Positions 49,565 through 58,737 of a stretch of DNA of 64,000 nucleotides are shown here, one piece after another. The position numbers and the translations under genes were made by a program. The DNA is from Pseudomonas sp. PDNC002 (GTDB taxonomy: Bacteria > Pseudomonadota > Gammaproteobacteria > Pseudomonadales > Pseudomonadaceae). Below the pieces are notes generated by a model that saw only the letters and a program-made list of their open reading frames with translations, did no database searches and was not told the origin of the DNA. Where the stretch lies: assembly GCF_016919445.1 (NCBI RefSeq), contig NZ_CP070356.1, positions 1,433,501-1,497,500 of the forward strand, given 5' to 3'. How positions within the stretch are numbered: position 1 is the first letter of the stretch; the number at the start of each line of letters is the position of its first letter.

Positions 49565-50311
49565 ATGAATGTCCTGATCGTCGATGACGAACCACTGGCG
49601 CGAGAGCGCCTGGCCCGGCTGGTGGGGCAACTGGACGGCTATCGCGTCCTCGAGCCATCCGCCAGCAACGGCGAAGAAGCGCTGACGCTGATCGACAGCC
49701 TGAAGCCGGATATCGTCCTGCTGGATATCCGCATGCCCGGCCTGGACGGGCTTCAGGTTGCCGCCAAGCTGTGCGAGCGCGAAGCCCCGCCCGCGGTGAT
49801 CTTCTGCACCGCCCATGACGAATTTGCCCTTGAGGCATTCCAGGTGAGTGCGGTCGGCTACCTGGTCAAGCCGGTTCGCAGCGAAGACCTGGCCGAGGCA
49901 TTGAAAAAGGCCTCGCGGCCCAATCGCGTGCAGCTCGCGGCGCTGACCAAGCCCCCCGCGGCCGGCGGCCCCGGCCCGCGCAGCCACATCAGCGCGCGGA
50001 CCCGCAAGGGCATCGAACTGATCCCGCTGGAAGACGTGATTTTCTTCATCGCCGACCACAAGTACGTGACCCTGCGGCATGCCGGCGGTGAAGTGCTGCT
50101 GGACGAGCCGCTTAAAGCGCTGGAGGACGAGTTCGGCGATCGCTTCGTGCGCATCCATCGCAACGCCCTGGTCTCGCGCGAGCGTATCGAGCGCCTGCAG
50201 CGCACCCCGCTGGGGCATTTCCAGCTGTACCTGAAGGGACTCAATGGCGATGCGCTGACCGTCAGCCGCCGCCACGTCGCCGGTGTGCGGCGACTGATGC
50301 ACAACCTGTAG
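49565..50311 (+). CDS. algR: LytTR response regulator AlgR
   Basis: A 248-residue regulator, identical in length to AlgR of P. aeruginosa as I recall it. The receiver domain (1-120) has DDE at 7-9, Asp54 in LLDIRMPG and Lys107-region VKPVR. Residues ~145-248 are a LytTR DNA-binding domain (HISARTRKGIELIPLEDVIFFIADHKYVTLRHAGGEVLLDEPL, FVRIHRNALVSRERI). It activates alginate and pilus genes with AlgZ. ATG 49565 has a near GAGC site and fits MNVLIVDDEPLARERL; the upstream frame lies within algZ. A terminator follows. Confidence 0.95.
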   Translation: MNVLIVDDEPLARERLARLVGQLDGYRVLEPSASNGEEALTLIDSLKPDIVLLDIRMPGLDGLQVAAKLCEREAPPAVIFCTAHDEFALEAFQVSAVGYLVKPVRSEDLAEALKKASRPNRVQLAALTKPPAAGGPGPRSHISARTRKGIELIPLEDVIFFIADHKYVTLRHAGGEVLLDEPLKALEDEFGDRFVRIHRNALVSRERIERLQRTPLGHFQLYLKGLNGDALTVSRRHVAGVRRLMHNL

Positions 50312-50335
50312 CGACACAGTGCCGCAGACCGTGTG

Positions 50336-50363
50336 AAGCCTGGGGGCCGGCCTCCAGGCTTTT
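50336..50363 (+). terminator. Intrinsic terminator between algR and hemC
   Basis: AAGCCTGG (50336-50343) and CCAGGCTT (50354-50361), then TT. The loop GGGCCGGCCT is itself partly self-complementary. Confidence 0.75.
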
Positions 50364-50426
50364 CGCTGGCGCGAGCTGTTATCATGCGGGCACTTTCTTG
50401 CACGCTTTCTTTGCCTGGAAATGCCC

Positions 50427-51365
50427 ATGTCTCGCGAAATCCGTATCGCCACGCGCCAGAGCGCCCTGGCCCTGTGGCAGGCCGAATACGTCAAGGCCCG
50501 CCTGGAACAGGCCCATCCCGGCCTGACCGTGACCCTCCTGCCGATGACCAGCCGTGGCGACAAACTGCTGGACGCGCCGCTGGCGAAAATCGGCGGCAAG
50601 GGCCTGTTCGTCAAGGAGCTGGAAACCGCGCTGCTGGAGAACGAAGCGGACATCGCCGTGCACTCCATGAAAGACGTGCCGATGGATTTCCCCGAAGGCC
50701 TGGGCCTGTACTGCATCTGCGAGCGTGAAGACCCGCGCGACGCTTTCGTCTCCAACACCTACGCCAGCCTCGACGACCTGCCTGCCGGCAGCGTGGTCGG
50801 CACCTCCAGCCTGCGCCGCCAGGCCCAGTTGCTGGCCAGCCGCCCGGACCTGCAGATCCGCTTCCTGCGTGGCAACGTCAACACCCGCCTGGCCAAGCTG
50901 GATGCCGGCGAGTACGACGCCATCATCCTCGCCGCCGCCGGGCTGATCCGCCTTGGCTTCGAAGACCGCATCCGCTCCTCCATCAGCGTCGAAGCCAGCC
51001 TTCCGGCCGGCGGCCAGGGCGCGGTGGGCATCGAGTGCCGTACCGCCGATGCCGAGATCCATGCCTTGCTGCAACCGCTGCACCACCGCGAGACTGCCCT
51101 GCGCGTCACCGCCGAGCGCGCGCTGAACAAGCGTCTCAATGGCGGCTGCCAGGTGCCCATCGCCTGCTACGCCATCCTCGAAGGCGACCAGCTGTGGCTG
51201 CGTGGCCTGGTCGGTCAGCCGGATGGCACCGCGTTGCTGCGCGCCGAAGCCCGCGCCGCCAGCGCTGACGCCGAAAGCCTCGGTGTGAAGGTTGCCGAAG
51301 ACCTGCTGGCGCAGGGTGCCGAGGAAATTCTTGCTGCGGTCTATGGCGAGGCCGGTCACCCGTGA
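50427..51365 (+). CDS. hemC: Porphobilinogen deaminase
   Basis: A 312-residue cytoplasmic enzyme that polymerises four porphobilinogens to hydroxymethylbilane. [39 protein letters not shown] and [15 protein letters not shown] are conserved active-site segments, and Cys241 in [10 protein letters not shown] anchors the dipyrromethane cofactor. ATG 50427 is preferred to 50421 since GGAA then lies eight bases upstream. The end overlaps hemD by four bases. Confidence 0.96.
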   Translation: MSREIRIATRQSALALWQAEYVKARLEQAHPGLTVTLLPMTSRGDKLLDAPLAKIGGKGLFVKELETALLENEADIAVHSMKDVPMDFPEGLGLYCICEREDPRDAFVSNTYASLDDLPAGSVVGTSSLRRQAQLLASRPDLQIRFLRGNVNTRLAKLDAGEYDAIILAAAGLIRLGFEDRIRSSISVEASLPAGGQGAVGIECRTADAEIHALLQPLHHRETALRVTAERALNKRLNGGCQVPIACYAILEGDQLWLRGLVGQPDGTALLRAEARAASADAESLGVKVAEDLLAQGAEEILAAVYGEAGHP

Positions 51366-52132
51366 GTGGCTGGCGGCTGCTGTTGACCCGTCCCGAAGAG
51401 GACTGCGCGACGCTGGCCGAAACCCTTGCCGAGCACGGCTTCCACGGTGAGTGCATGCCGTTGCTGGCGATCGCGCCGCGGGAAGAGTCGCCCGTCGAGC
51501 GCAGCCTGATCCTTGACCTTGACCGCTATTGCGCGGTTATCGTGGTCAGCAAGCCGGCGGCACGCCTGGGCCTGGAGCGGCTCGACCGCTACTGGCCGCA
51601 GCCGCCACTGACCCAGCGCTGGTTCACCGTCGGTGCCGCCACGGCGGCTATTCTCGAAGACTACGGTCTGGATGTCGTGTATCCGGTCGGTGGCGATGAC
51701 AGCGAGGCGCTGCTCGCCCTGCCCGAGTTCGAGCAGGCCCTGCAGGTGCATGATCCGAAGGTGTTGATCATGCGCGGCGAGAGTGGCCGAGAATTCCTCG
51801 CCGAGCGCCTGCGCGGCCAAGGCGTCGCGGTGGACTATCTGGAACTCTACCGGCGCGAAATGCCGTCCTACCCCGAAGGTGAATTGCTGCGGCGAATTCA
51901 GGGGGAGCGTTTGAACGCCATCGCGGTCAGTAGTGGGCAGGGGCTGGAGCACCTGCAGCAGCTTGCCGCGCAGGATTGGCCGCAGGTGAGCGCGATGCCG
52001 TTGTTCGTGCCGAGCCCGCGTGTGGCGGAGCAGGCGCGCGAACTGGGAGCGCCACGGGTGATCGATTGCGGGGGCGCAAGCCCAGCGGCACTGATGGAGG
52101 CGCTGAGAAGCGCTGACAAGAATAATTTCTGA
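51362..52132 (+). CDS. hemD: Uroporphyrinogen-III synthase
   Basis: A 256-residue HemD, which closes and inverts ring D of hydroxymethylbilane. It starts with GTG inside the hemC stop, giving [50 protein letters not shown] and [13 protein letters not shown] correspond to the low-identity but recognisable HemD framework. The position directly after hemC and before hemX confirms the call. Confidence 0.93.
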   Translation: MSGWRLLLTRPEEDCATLAETLAEHGFHGECMPLLAIAPREESPVERSLILDLDRYCAVIVVSKPAARLGLERLDRYWPQPPLTQRWFTVGAATAAILEDYGLDVVYPVGGDDSEALLALPEFEQALQVHDPKVLIMRGESGREFLAERLRGQGVAVDYLELYRREMPSYPEGELLRRIQGERLNAIAVSSGQGLEHLQQLAAQDWPQVSAMPLFVPSPRVAEQARELGAPRVIDCGGASPAALMEALRSADKNNF

Positions 52133-52147
52133 GCGAAGGATGGATCT

Positions 52148-53260
52148 GTGAGCGAAGCCGTCACTCCCCAAGAGACTTCACCGACATCGTCCAGCCCGGC
52201 CGCCGCGCCGGCTCCGCGCAAGGGCGGCACTGGGATCGCCCTGCTGGCCCTGTTGGTCGGCGCCGCCGGCCTGGCAGCGGGCGGCTGGGGCATCTGGCAG
52301 GTCCAGCAACTGAAAGGTGCCGAGCAGCAGCGCATCGCGCAGCTGGAGGATGCCCGAGGCCAGGCGCAGAGCGTGCAGAACGCCAACGCCGAGCTGAACA
52401 AGCGCCTGGATACGCTGCCCAACGCCGATGAGCTCGAAGCCCGCCGCCGCCTGGTGGTAGAGCTGCAGGGTGACCAGCAGCAACTGGCCAAGCAGGTCAA
52501 GCAGGTCCTTGGGCAGAGCCGCCAGCAGTGGCGCCTGGCTGAATCCGAACATCTGCTGCGGCTGGCGGCGCTGCGCCTCTCCGCGTTGCAGGACATCGAC
52601 AGCGCGACCGAGCTGGTGCAGGGCGCCGACGATATCCTGCGGATGCAGAACGATCCGGGCGCCTTCGCTGCCCGTGCGCAACTGACCAAGAGCCTGGAAG
52701 CGCTGCGCGCGTTGCCGCGTCCCGACCGTACCGGGCTCTTCCTGCAACTGGGCGCGCTGCGCGACCAGGCAGCGCAACTGCAACCGCTGAACCCGGCATT
52801 CACGCCTTCCGAGGGCGGTACGGGGCCAAGCACCGCCTGGGGCGATGGCAGCAGTACCTGGGACCAGTGGTGGGAGCGCATCTCGCGCTATGTGCGGATC
52901 GATTTCAATGCCGGCCAGGACATCCGTCCGCTGCTCTCCGGCCAGCAGCTCGACCGTGTTCGCCTGGCGCTGAGCCTTGCGCTCGAGCAGGCTCAGTGGG
53001 CGGCATTGAATGGCAAGCAGGACGTCTACGAACAAGCGCTGAAGCAGGCCAAGCAGATCGTTGCCGATTTCTTCAATGCCGACCTGGCGGACAGCCGCGC
53101 CCTGGTGACGCGCCTGGATGAGCTGAGCGGCCAGGCCGTCACCGTTCAGACGCCGGACCTGAGCCCGGCGCTCAGTTCGCTGCAGGCCTACCTGTCGCGC
53201 CGCGATGCTGCGGCGCAGCAGCAGGAGGCGGTGGCACCGGACGCGGGGACTCAGCCATGA
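52148..53260 (+). CDS. hemX: HemX-family membrane protein
   Basis: A 370-residue inner-membrane protein: a short Pro/Ala-rich cytoplasmic N-terminus, a single transmembrane helix (about residues 29-50, TGIALLALLVGAAGLAAGGW), then a long periplasmic region with coiled-coil (about 55-130). It starts at GTG 52148 with GAAGGA nearby. Despite older annotations as uroporphyrin methyltransferase there is no SAM motif here. Its exact role is not settled; the tight linkage to hemCD and hemY is conserved. Confidence 0.9.
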   Translation: MSEAVTPQETSPTSSSPAAAPAPRKGGTGIALLALLVGAAGLAAGGWGIWQVQQLKGAEQQRIAQLEDARGQAQSVQNANAELNKRLDTLPNADELEARRRLVVELQGDQQQLAKQVKQVLGQSRQQWRLAESEHLLRLAALRLSALQDIDSATELVQGADDILRMQNDPGAFAARAQLTKSLEALRALPRPDRTGLFLQLGALRDQAAQLQPLNPAFTPSEGGTGPSTAWGDGSSTWDQWWERISRYVRIDFNAGQDIRPLLSGQQLDRVRLALSLALEQAQWAALNGKQDVYEQALKQAKQIVADFFNADLADSRALVTRLDELSGQAVTVQTPDLSPALSSLQAYLSRRDAAAQQQEAVAPDAGTQP

Positions 53261-54489
53261 GCCGGGGCTTCGTGCTGATCCTGGCCGTCGTACTGGCGGC
53301 TACCCTGATCGGGCTGGCCGTTGCCGAGCAGTCCGGCTACGTGCTGATCGCCTACAAGGGCTTCCGTTACGAGTCCAGCCTCTGGACCTTTCTCGCACTG
53401 CTGGTGGTGCTGTGGGTGATCTACCTGGCTGTCCGCCTGGTGCTTCGCCTGCTGGGGGTGTCCGGGCGGGTGGTGAATCCATGGTCGCGCTTCAACCGTC
53501 GCCGTCGTGCGCAGTTGGCCGAAGAGCATGGCCAGCGCGATCTCGCCGAAGGTCATTGGGCTCAGGCCTTGCGCCACCTGCGTCGCGCCGCCGAGCTGAG
53601 CGAGCGTCCACTGCCGCATTACCTGGGTGCGGCCCGTGCGGCCAACGAACTGGGCAAGGGCGAAGAGTGCGACGAGTTGCTCGACCGTGCGCAGGAGCGC
53701 GAGCCAGGCGCCGCGTTGGCGGTGGGACTGACCCGCGCGCAATTGCTGATCAACCGCGGCGACTTCTCCCGCGCCCGCGTTGTGCTGGACAAGCTGCACC
53801 AGGATCATCCGCGCCACCCCACGGTGCTGCGCCTGCTCCAGCAGCTCTACGTCAGTCTCCACGAATGGCAGGCGCTGTGCGTGCTGTTGCCCGAACTGCG
53901 TAAGGAGCGCGTGTTGCCGAATGCCGAGCTGGCCGACCTGGAGCGCCGCACCTGGATGGCCGCGCTGGGCGAGGCGGGCGAATCGGGAATCGGTCAGGGC
54001 GAAAGCAGCCTGCAGCCGCTGACCCAGCGCTGGCAGAACGTGCCGTCGAACCTGCGGGCGCAAGCGCCGCTGGTGGCCGCCTATGTCGAGCAATTGCTGC
54101 GCCTGGGCGCGCCGGAGGAGGCCGAGGAAGTCCTGCGCAAAGCGCTCAAGGAAGGCTATGACAGCCGCCTGGTGCGCCTGTATGGCCTTGCCCGTGGTCG
54201 TGATGGTGCGCATCAGCTGAAGACCGCCGAGGGCTGGCTGAAGCAGCACGGCGACGATCCTGACCTGCTGCTCACGCTTGGCCGCCTGTGCCTGCAGAAC
54301 AAACTGTGGGGCAAGGCGCGCGAATACCTGGAAGCCAGCCTGTCGCGTCAGCGCAGCGCGGAAACCTGCGCTGAGCTGGCACGCCTGCTCGCGCAACTGG
54401 GCGAAGTGGAGCGCAGCAACCAGCTGTTCCAGGAAGGCCTCGGCCTGCTGGCGCCGCCAGCTTCGTTGCCGGTGGCGGTGCGCGCCTGA
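53257..54489 (+). CDS. hemY: HemY-family TPR membrane protein
   Basis: A 410-residue protein with two N-terminal membrane helices (about residues 5-24 and 42-64) followed by cytoplasmic or periplasmic tetratricopeptide-like repeats. The HemY_N segment GYVLIAYKGFRYESSLWTFL is recognisable. This is not the protoporphyrinogen oxidase that shares the name. It overlaps hemX by four bases and closes the hemCDXY operon; a terminator follows at 54508-54530. Confidence 0.92.
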   Translation: MSRGFVLILAVVLAATLIGLAVAEQSGYVLIAYKGFRYESSLWTFLALLVVLWVIYLAVRLVLRLLGVSGRVVNPWSRFNRRRRAQLAEEHGQRDLAEGHWAQALRHLRRAAELSERPLPHYLGAARAANELGKGEECDELLDRAQEREPGAALAVGLTRAQLLINRGDFSRARVVLDKLHQDHPRHPTVLRLLQQLYVSLHEWQALCVLLPELRKERVLPNAELADLERRTWMAALGEAGESGIGQGESSLQPLTQRWQNVPSNLRAQAPLVAAYVEQLLRLGAPEEAEEVLRKALKEGYDSRLVRLYGLARGRDGAHQLKTAEGWLKQHGDDPDLLLTLGRLCLQNKLWGKAREYLEASLSRQRSAETCAELARLLAQLGEVERSNQLFQEGLGLLAPPASLPVAVRA

Positions 54490-54507
54490 TCGGTCAGGCT
54501 GGACGAG

Positions 54508-54530
54508 AAAACGGCGCCTTCGGGCGCCGC
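54508..54530 (+). terminator. Intrinsic terminator between hemY and the convergent dehydrogenase gene
   Basis: CGGCGCC (54512-54518), loop TTCG, GGCGCCG (54523-54529), with AAAA before and TTTCGTTTT after; the UUCG tetraloop makes it very stable and probably bidirectional. Confidence 0.85.
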
Positions 54531-54538
54531 TTTCGTTT

Positions 54539-55624
54539 TCAGGGTTTGCCGTAGCTGATCCGGTAAATCGCCCCGTTCTGGTCATCGCTGACCAGCAGTG
54601 CGCCGTCGGGCGCTACCAGTACGTCCGCGGGGCGGCCGTGGACTTCGCCATCCGAGTCCAGCCAGCCTTCGGCGAACACGCTCTGGCGCTTCAGGGTGCC
54701 GTCATCGTTGAGCTCGACCCGGCTCACGCGGTAGCCGATCTTCTGGCTGCGATTCCAGGAGCCGTGCTCGGCGATGAACAGGTTGTTGCGGTACTCGGTG
54801 GGGAACTGCTCGCCGGTGTAGAACCGCAGTCCCAGCGCAGCGACGTGCGGCCCCAGCTTGGCCACTGGCGGGGTGAAGGTCGAGCAGGGCTTCCTGCCCT
54901 CCTCCGGGTCGGCGAGGTCGCCCTGGTGGCAGTCGGGATAGCCGAAGTCTTCGCCGATTCGACTGACCTTGTTCAGCTCGTCGTCCGGTTTGTCGTCGCC
55001 CATGAGGTCGCGACCATTGTCGGTAAACCACAGCTGCTTCGTCTGTGGTTGCCAGGTGAAGCCGACCGTGTTGCGGATGCCGTAGGCGACCACTTCGCGT
55101 GCGCTGCCATCGGTGTTCATGCGTTGCAGGTTGGCGTACCGCTCGCGATCCGGCCGGCAGATGTTGCAGGGTGCACCGACCGGCACATAGAGCTTGTCGT
55201 CGGGGCCGAAGGCGATGAACTTCCAGCCGTGGGCTGTCTCCTGCGGAAATTGCGCCGGGAGCTCCACGGCTTTGGGGGGATCATCCAGATGGGCTTCGAT
55301 GTCGCGCAGTACAACGATGCGGTTGATCGACGACACGTACAGATCGCCCTTGTGGAAAGCAACGCCTACCGGCATTTGCAGGCCTTCGCCGAGCGCTTTC
55401 ACCTCGCCGCCGGGCGTCACCGCATAGACCTTGTCGCCCGAACGACTGCCCACGAACAGCGTCCCCTTGTCGCCCCAGGCCATGGCGCGGGCACCGGGCA
55501 CCTGGTCCGTTAGCAGGCTGATGCTGAATCCTGCTGGCAGGCGGATATGGCTTAGGTTGGTGTCGGCCATTGCCGAGAGCGCCGTAAGGGAGAGCAGTGA
55601 GCAGAGCAGCGGATAGCGACGCAT
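54539..55624 (-). CDS. Periplasmic PQQ-type sugar/sorbosone dehydrogenase-like protein
   Basis: A 361-residue exported beta-propeller protein. A signal peptide ends SAMA (about residue 20). Repeated blade motifs are seen: PVGVAFHKGDLYVSSINRIVVL, FIAFGPDDKLYVPVGAPCNIC, YGIRNTVGFTWQPQTKQLWFTDNGRD and FIAEHGSWNRSQKIGYRV, typical of the glucose/sorbosone dehydrogenase family (soluble quinoprotein type). Possible substrates are aldoses or other alcohols; quinone binding cannot be confirmed. It is inserted between hemY and dsbH on the opposite strand, where P. aeruginosa has none that I recall. Confidence 0.85.
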   Translation of the reverse strand: MRRYPLLCSLLSLTALSAMADTNLSHIRLPAGFSISLLTDQVPGARAMAWGDKGTLFVGSRSGDKVYAVTPGGEVKALGEGLQMPVGVAFHKGDLYVSSINRIVVLRDIEAHLDDPPKAVELPAQFPQETAHGWKFIAFGPDDKLYVPVGAPCNICRPDRERYANLQRMNTDGSAREVVAYGIRNTVGFTWQPQTKQLWFTDNGRDLMGDDKPDDELNKVSRIGEDFGYPDCHQGDLADPEEGRKPCSTFTPPVAKLGPHVAALGLRFYTGEQFPTEYRNNLFIAEHGSWNRSQKIGYRVSRVELNDDGTLKRQSVFAEGWLDSDGEVHGRPADVLVAPDGALLVSDDQNGAIYRISYGKP

Positions 55625-55740
55625 GGCATGGATTCCCGGATGAGTGCCATGGCCAGTCTAGACACCCGTCTTGAAAGCCTTGCCGTGTTTCCTCTACCGT
55701 AGCGACCTTTCCTGCAACAGCGCTTTTCAGCGGAGCCGCC

Positions 55741-56226
55741 ATGAGCCTGGCCAGTCCTCGGTCCCTGTTCTTCCTTGCCTTCCTTGCCTGCGTCGCCATG
55801 CTTGGCACCGGCTTCTACCTGCAATACATGGTCGGCCTGGAGCCGTGCCCGCTGTGCATTCTGCAGCGCATCTTCTTTGCAGGCGCCGGCCTGTTCTCCT
55901 TGATCGCAGCGCTGCATGGCCGCGCACCTCGCGTCTACTCGGTGCTGATCCTGCTCTGTTCGCTCGCCGGTGCCGGCACCGCGGGCCGCCAGGTATGGCT
56001 GCAGACCTTGCCGCCGGACCAACTACCGTCCTGCCTGCCGCCGTTGGAATACATGATGGAGAGCATGCCCTATGCCGACATCATCTGGACCATGTTCCAT
56101 GGTTCGGCCGACTGCGCCGAGGTTTCCTGGACTCTGCTGGGTCTGAGCATTCCGGAATGGAGCCTGCTGGCTTTCATCGGTTTCGCCCTGTTCGCCATCG
56201 TCCAGTTCTTCCGCCGCCGCGGCTGA
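55741..56226 (+). CDS. dsbH: Disulfide bond formation protein of DsbB/DsbH type
   Basis: A 161-residue inner-membrane protein with four helices. The first periplasmic loop has the CPLC redox pair (EPCPLCILQRI), and the second loop the Cys pair CLPPLEYMMESMPYADII...DC. DsbB reoxidises DsbA using ubiquinone. The symbol follows the copy found next to algQ in P. aeruginosa; a second DsbB is usually encoded elsewhere. GGAG lies before the ATG. Confidence 0.9.
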   Translation: MSLASPRSLFFLAFLACVAMLGTGFYLQYMVGLEPCPLCILQRIFFAGAGLFSLIAALHGRAPRVYSVLILLCSLAGAGTAGRQVWLQTLPPDQLPSCLPPLEYMMESMPYADIIWTMFHGSADCAEVSWTLLGLSIPEWSLLAFIGFALFAIVQFFRRRG

Positions 56227-56481
56227 GCGTCGCATCTCACTTGGCCATGGCCTGCGCCTTTGGTGCAGGCCAGAGGCGCCGCGGCCTGTCGATTAAACGC
56301 CCGTATGAATTTTCCCGCTGCCAGCGTCTTGTGGGCGGGAACTAGCGGGCATACTCTGGATTTCCACTCCGTCGGAAAGCCGCCGCCGAACAAGCTTCAC
56401 ACATCGCGGATGTCGAGATTCGACAGAATTTTGTCCCGGGGCGGACATAGCCGGGACGGCGAAAAGGGAAGTGAGGACAAC

Positions 56482-56949
56482 ATGCTCGAGAGCTGCCGTA
56501 ATGCCCAGGAACGTTGGGGAGGCGTACACCAGCTGATCGACCGCTGGTTGCGGGATCGACATGAATTGGTCCGGGCATTCGATTCCCTGGACGGTGTCCA
56601 GGCGCCAAAGACCAACGCCGATAACCTCCAGAACTTCTGCCAGCTCCTGCTCGACTACGTGTCGGCGGGGCACTTCGAAGTCTACGAACAACTGATGAAC
56701 GAGGCGCAGGCCTTCGGTGATACGCGAGGCCTGGAACTGGCCAAGCAGATCTATCCGCGTCTCGAAACCATCACCGCCAACGCACTCAACTTCAACGACC
56801 GCTGCGACAACGGCGACTGCCGCGAAGGCACTTGCCTGACCAGTGAATTGAAGAGTCTGCGCCAGCAACTGCACGAACGCTTCGAGCTGGAAGATTGCCT
56901 GATCGAGGTGCTGCACAACGCCCACGAACAGAAGCCCATCACGGCCTGA
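56482..56949 (+). CDS. algQ: Anti-sigma-70 / alginate regulator AlgQ (Rsd family)
   Basis: A 155-residue helical protein beginning [23 protein letters not shown], essentially the AlgQ N-terminus. [21 protein letters not shown] and [44 protein letters not shown] are Rsd/AlgQ signatures. AlgQ binds region 4 of sigma-70 and frees RNA polymerase for alternative sigma factors, promoting alginate and siderophore genes. ATG 56482 has GTGAGGA upstream; longer frame is non-conserved. A terminator follows. Confidence 0.94.
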   Translation: MLESCRNAQERWGGVHQLIDRWLRDRHELVRAFDSLDGVQAPKTNADNLQNFCQLLLDYVSAGHFEVYEQLMNEAQAFGDTRGLELAKQIYPRLETITANALNFNDRCDNGDCREGTCLTSELKSLRQQLHERFELEDCLIEVLHNAHEQKPITA

Positions 56950-56966
56950 TCACCGCGTTGCCCGAC

Positions 56967-57003
56967 AACGGCGCGAGCGCTTCCAGCGATCGCGCCGTTT
57001 TCA
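56967..57003 (+). terminator. Intrinsic terminator after algQ
   Basis: AACGGCGCGA (56967-56976) and TCGCGCCGTT (56990-56999), a ten-base stem followed by TTTC. Confidence 0.85.
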
Positions 57004-57585
57004 TTTCCGCGTCTACCTGCGACTCGATAATCGCCTCCCTTCACCTCGACGTCCTGCGCATCTGAATTCGCGCAATCGCACCCGTGCGTTGCGCGAATGC
57101 ACAAAACGTGGACCGCTTGGCAGTTCGCGTTGCTTCATGCCGGCCTGTTCGAGATCGAAAAATCCCGTCCGAGAAACCGTTGGCCGTGGGTTCGCATCTG
57201 TTACTCGAAAGGGATTTTGCTGTGCGCTGAGGGTCCGTTTCTTCAACGAGTTCGTCTCGATGTGGAGAGCGTCCGAAATGGCTCGTATCGTCTCGCCGAA
57301 TTTTTCAGAAGGCGCTCTGGAATGGGGCTTTCAGACGTTATGTGGGGGCGCTGGTGATGAGCTGGAAAGCTTGTGCCACGGGCGTTTGCGGGATGCGTCA
57401 CACGCTCGCCAGGGAACGAAGTGCGCATTGCAGCGTCATTGGGTGAGTGAGAAAACGCGCGCCCATGCGCTGCTGAAATCCTCTGAAGCTGATGAGTGCC
57501 GCGGGCTGCAGCACAATAGGGACATTGGCGAGAGGCCATCAGCGGGGCTAGTATGGGCGCAACCACGTCCGCCAGGAGGCACGTC
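57004..57585. other. Intergenic region between algQ and algP
   Basis: These 582 bases hold several short overlapping frames in both directions but none with a ribosome-binding site plus typical codon use. The striking element is the near-perfect long palindrome at 57066-57098. The second half should contain the algP promoter; GCCAGGAGGCACGTC is the algP ribosome-binding region. Confidence 0.6.
57066..57098. repeat. Long near-perfect palindrome upstream of algP
   Basis: ATTCGCGCAA (57066-57075) pairs with TTGCGCGAAT (57089-57098), and inside it CGCAC (57077-57081) pairs with GTGCG (57084-57088). The result is a 15-base-pair stem with a single bulged T and a 2-base turn. No T-tract follows. 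It may be a cruciform or a protein-binding site. Confidence 0.8.
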
Positions 57586-58734
57586 ATGTCGGCCAACAAG
57601 AAACCCGTCACTACCCCTCTGCATCTGCTGCACCAGTTGTCCAACAGTCTGATCGAACATCTCGAAGGCGCCTGCAAGCAAGCGCTCGTCGATTCCGAAA
57701 AGCTGCTCGCCAAGCTCGAGAAACAACGCGGCAAGGCACAGGAGAAACTGCACAAGGCTCGCGCCAAACTGCAGGACGCCACCAAGGCCGGCAAGGCGAA
57801 GGCACAAGCCAAAGCCAAGTCGACCATCGCCGAGATCGATGGCGCGCTCGACACGCTGAAACTCCGCCAGACCGAAACCCGCGCCTACATCGCCAACCTC
57901 AAGCGTGATGTGCAGGAAAGCCTGAAGCTCGCCCAGGGCGTGACCAAGGTGAAGGAAGCTGCCGGCAAATCCCTCGCTACCCGCAAGCCGGTCGCCGCTG
58001 CTGCCAAGCCGGTTGCCAAGGCCGCTGCCAAACCGGCTGCAAAAGCTGCCGCTAAGCCGGCGGCGAAACCCGCTGCGAAAGCTGCCGCGAAACCTGCTGC
58101 CAAGCCCGCCGCGAAGGTTGCCGCCAAGCCCGCTGCGAAGCCAGCCGCCAAGGTCGCCGCCGCCAAGCCGGCCGCCAAAGCTGCTGCCAAGCCGGCTGCT
58201 AAGCCCGCCGCCAAACCGGCTGCCAAGCCTGCCGCGAAGGTTGCTGCCAAACCCGCTGCCAAGACCGCTGCCGCTAAACCTGCTGCCAAGACTGCGGCTG
58301 CCAAACCCGCGGCGAAACCCGCTGCAAAAGCTGCCGCCAAACCGGCCGCCAAGCCCGCTGCAAAACCGGCTGCGAAACCGGCCGCCAAGGCTGCTGCGAA
58401 GCCCGCTGCCAAGCCTGCCGCGAAGGTTGCCGCTAAACCAGCTGCCGCCAAGCCGGCCGCCAAGCCCGCTGCGAAAGTAGCCGCCAAGCCCGCCGCTAAA
58501 CCGGCTGCCAAGCCTGCCGCTGCCAAACCGGCTGCTGCCAAGCCCGCTGCGAAGCCGGCCGCCAAGCCTGCTGCCAAACCGGCTGCGCCGAAGCCTGCCG
58601 CTGCCAAGCCGGCTACCCCGGCTGCACCGAGCGCACCGGCTTCCCAGCCGACCACTCCGGCCGCCACCCCGGCTGCCAGTGCCACTCCGGCACCGGCCGC
58701 ACCGGCCAGCAACACCTCCTCCAGCGCTTCCTAA
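57586..58734 (+). CDS. algP: Histone H1-like alginate regulator AlgP (AlgR3)
   Basis: A 382-residue protein. Residues 1-120 form a helical, charged N-terminal domain (LLHQLSNSLIEHLEGACKQALVDSEKLLAKLEKQRGKAQEKL). From about 130 to 345 the sequence is an almost unbroken series of KPAA-type repeats resembling eukaryotic histone H1 tails, and it closes with a Pro/Ala/Thr/Ser-rich tail. AlgP binds DNA and supports algD transcription. ATG 57586 has AGGAGG at nine bases. Repeat number is known to differ between strains in this family and would be prone to slippage. Confidence 0.93.
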   Translation: MSANKKPVTTPLHLLHQLSNSLIEHLEGACKQALVDSEKLLAKLEKQRGKAQEKLHKARAKLQDATKAGKAKAQAKAKSTIAEIDGALDTLKLRQTETRAYIANLKRDVQESLKLAQGVTKVKEAAGKSLATRKPVAAAAKPVAKAAAKPAAKAAAKPAAKPAAKAAAKPAAKPAAKVAAKPAAKPAAKVAAAKPAAKAAAKPAAKPAAKPAAKPAAKVAAKPAAKTAAAKPAAKTAAAKPAAKPAAKAAAKPAAKPAAKPAAKPAAKAAAKPAAKPAAKVAAKPAAAKPAAKPAAKVAAKPAAKPAAKPAAAKPAAAKPAAKPAAKPAAKPAAPKPAAAKPATPAAPSAPASQPTTPAATPAASATPAPAAPASNTSSSAS

Positions 58735-58737
58735 GGC

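Noticed and set aside
53257..54489. hemY as protoporphyrinogen oxidase
   Set aside because: No FAD-binding motif; the protein has two N-terminal helices and TPR-like repeats and belongs to the other family of that name.
57243..57854. Minus-strand frames of 120-200 codons upstream of algP
   Set aside because: They run into the conserved algP coding region on the other strand and show no family resemblance or ribosome-binding site.
57885..58715. Minus-strand Ala/Gly/Leu repeat protein opposite algP
   Set aside because: It is the complement of the KPAA repeat; low complexity with no start signal, while algP has AGGAGG and a conserved N-terminus.
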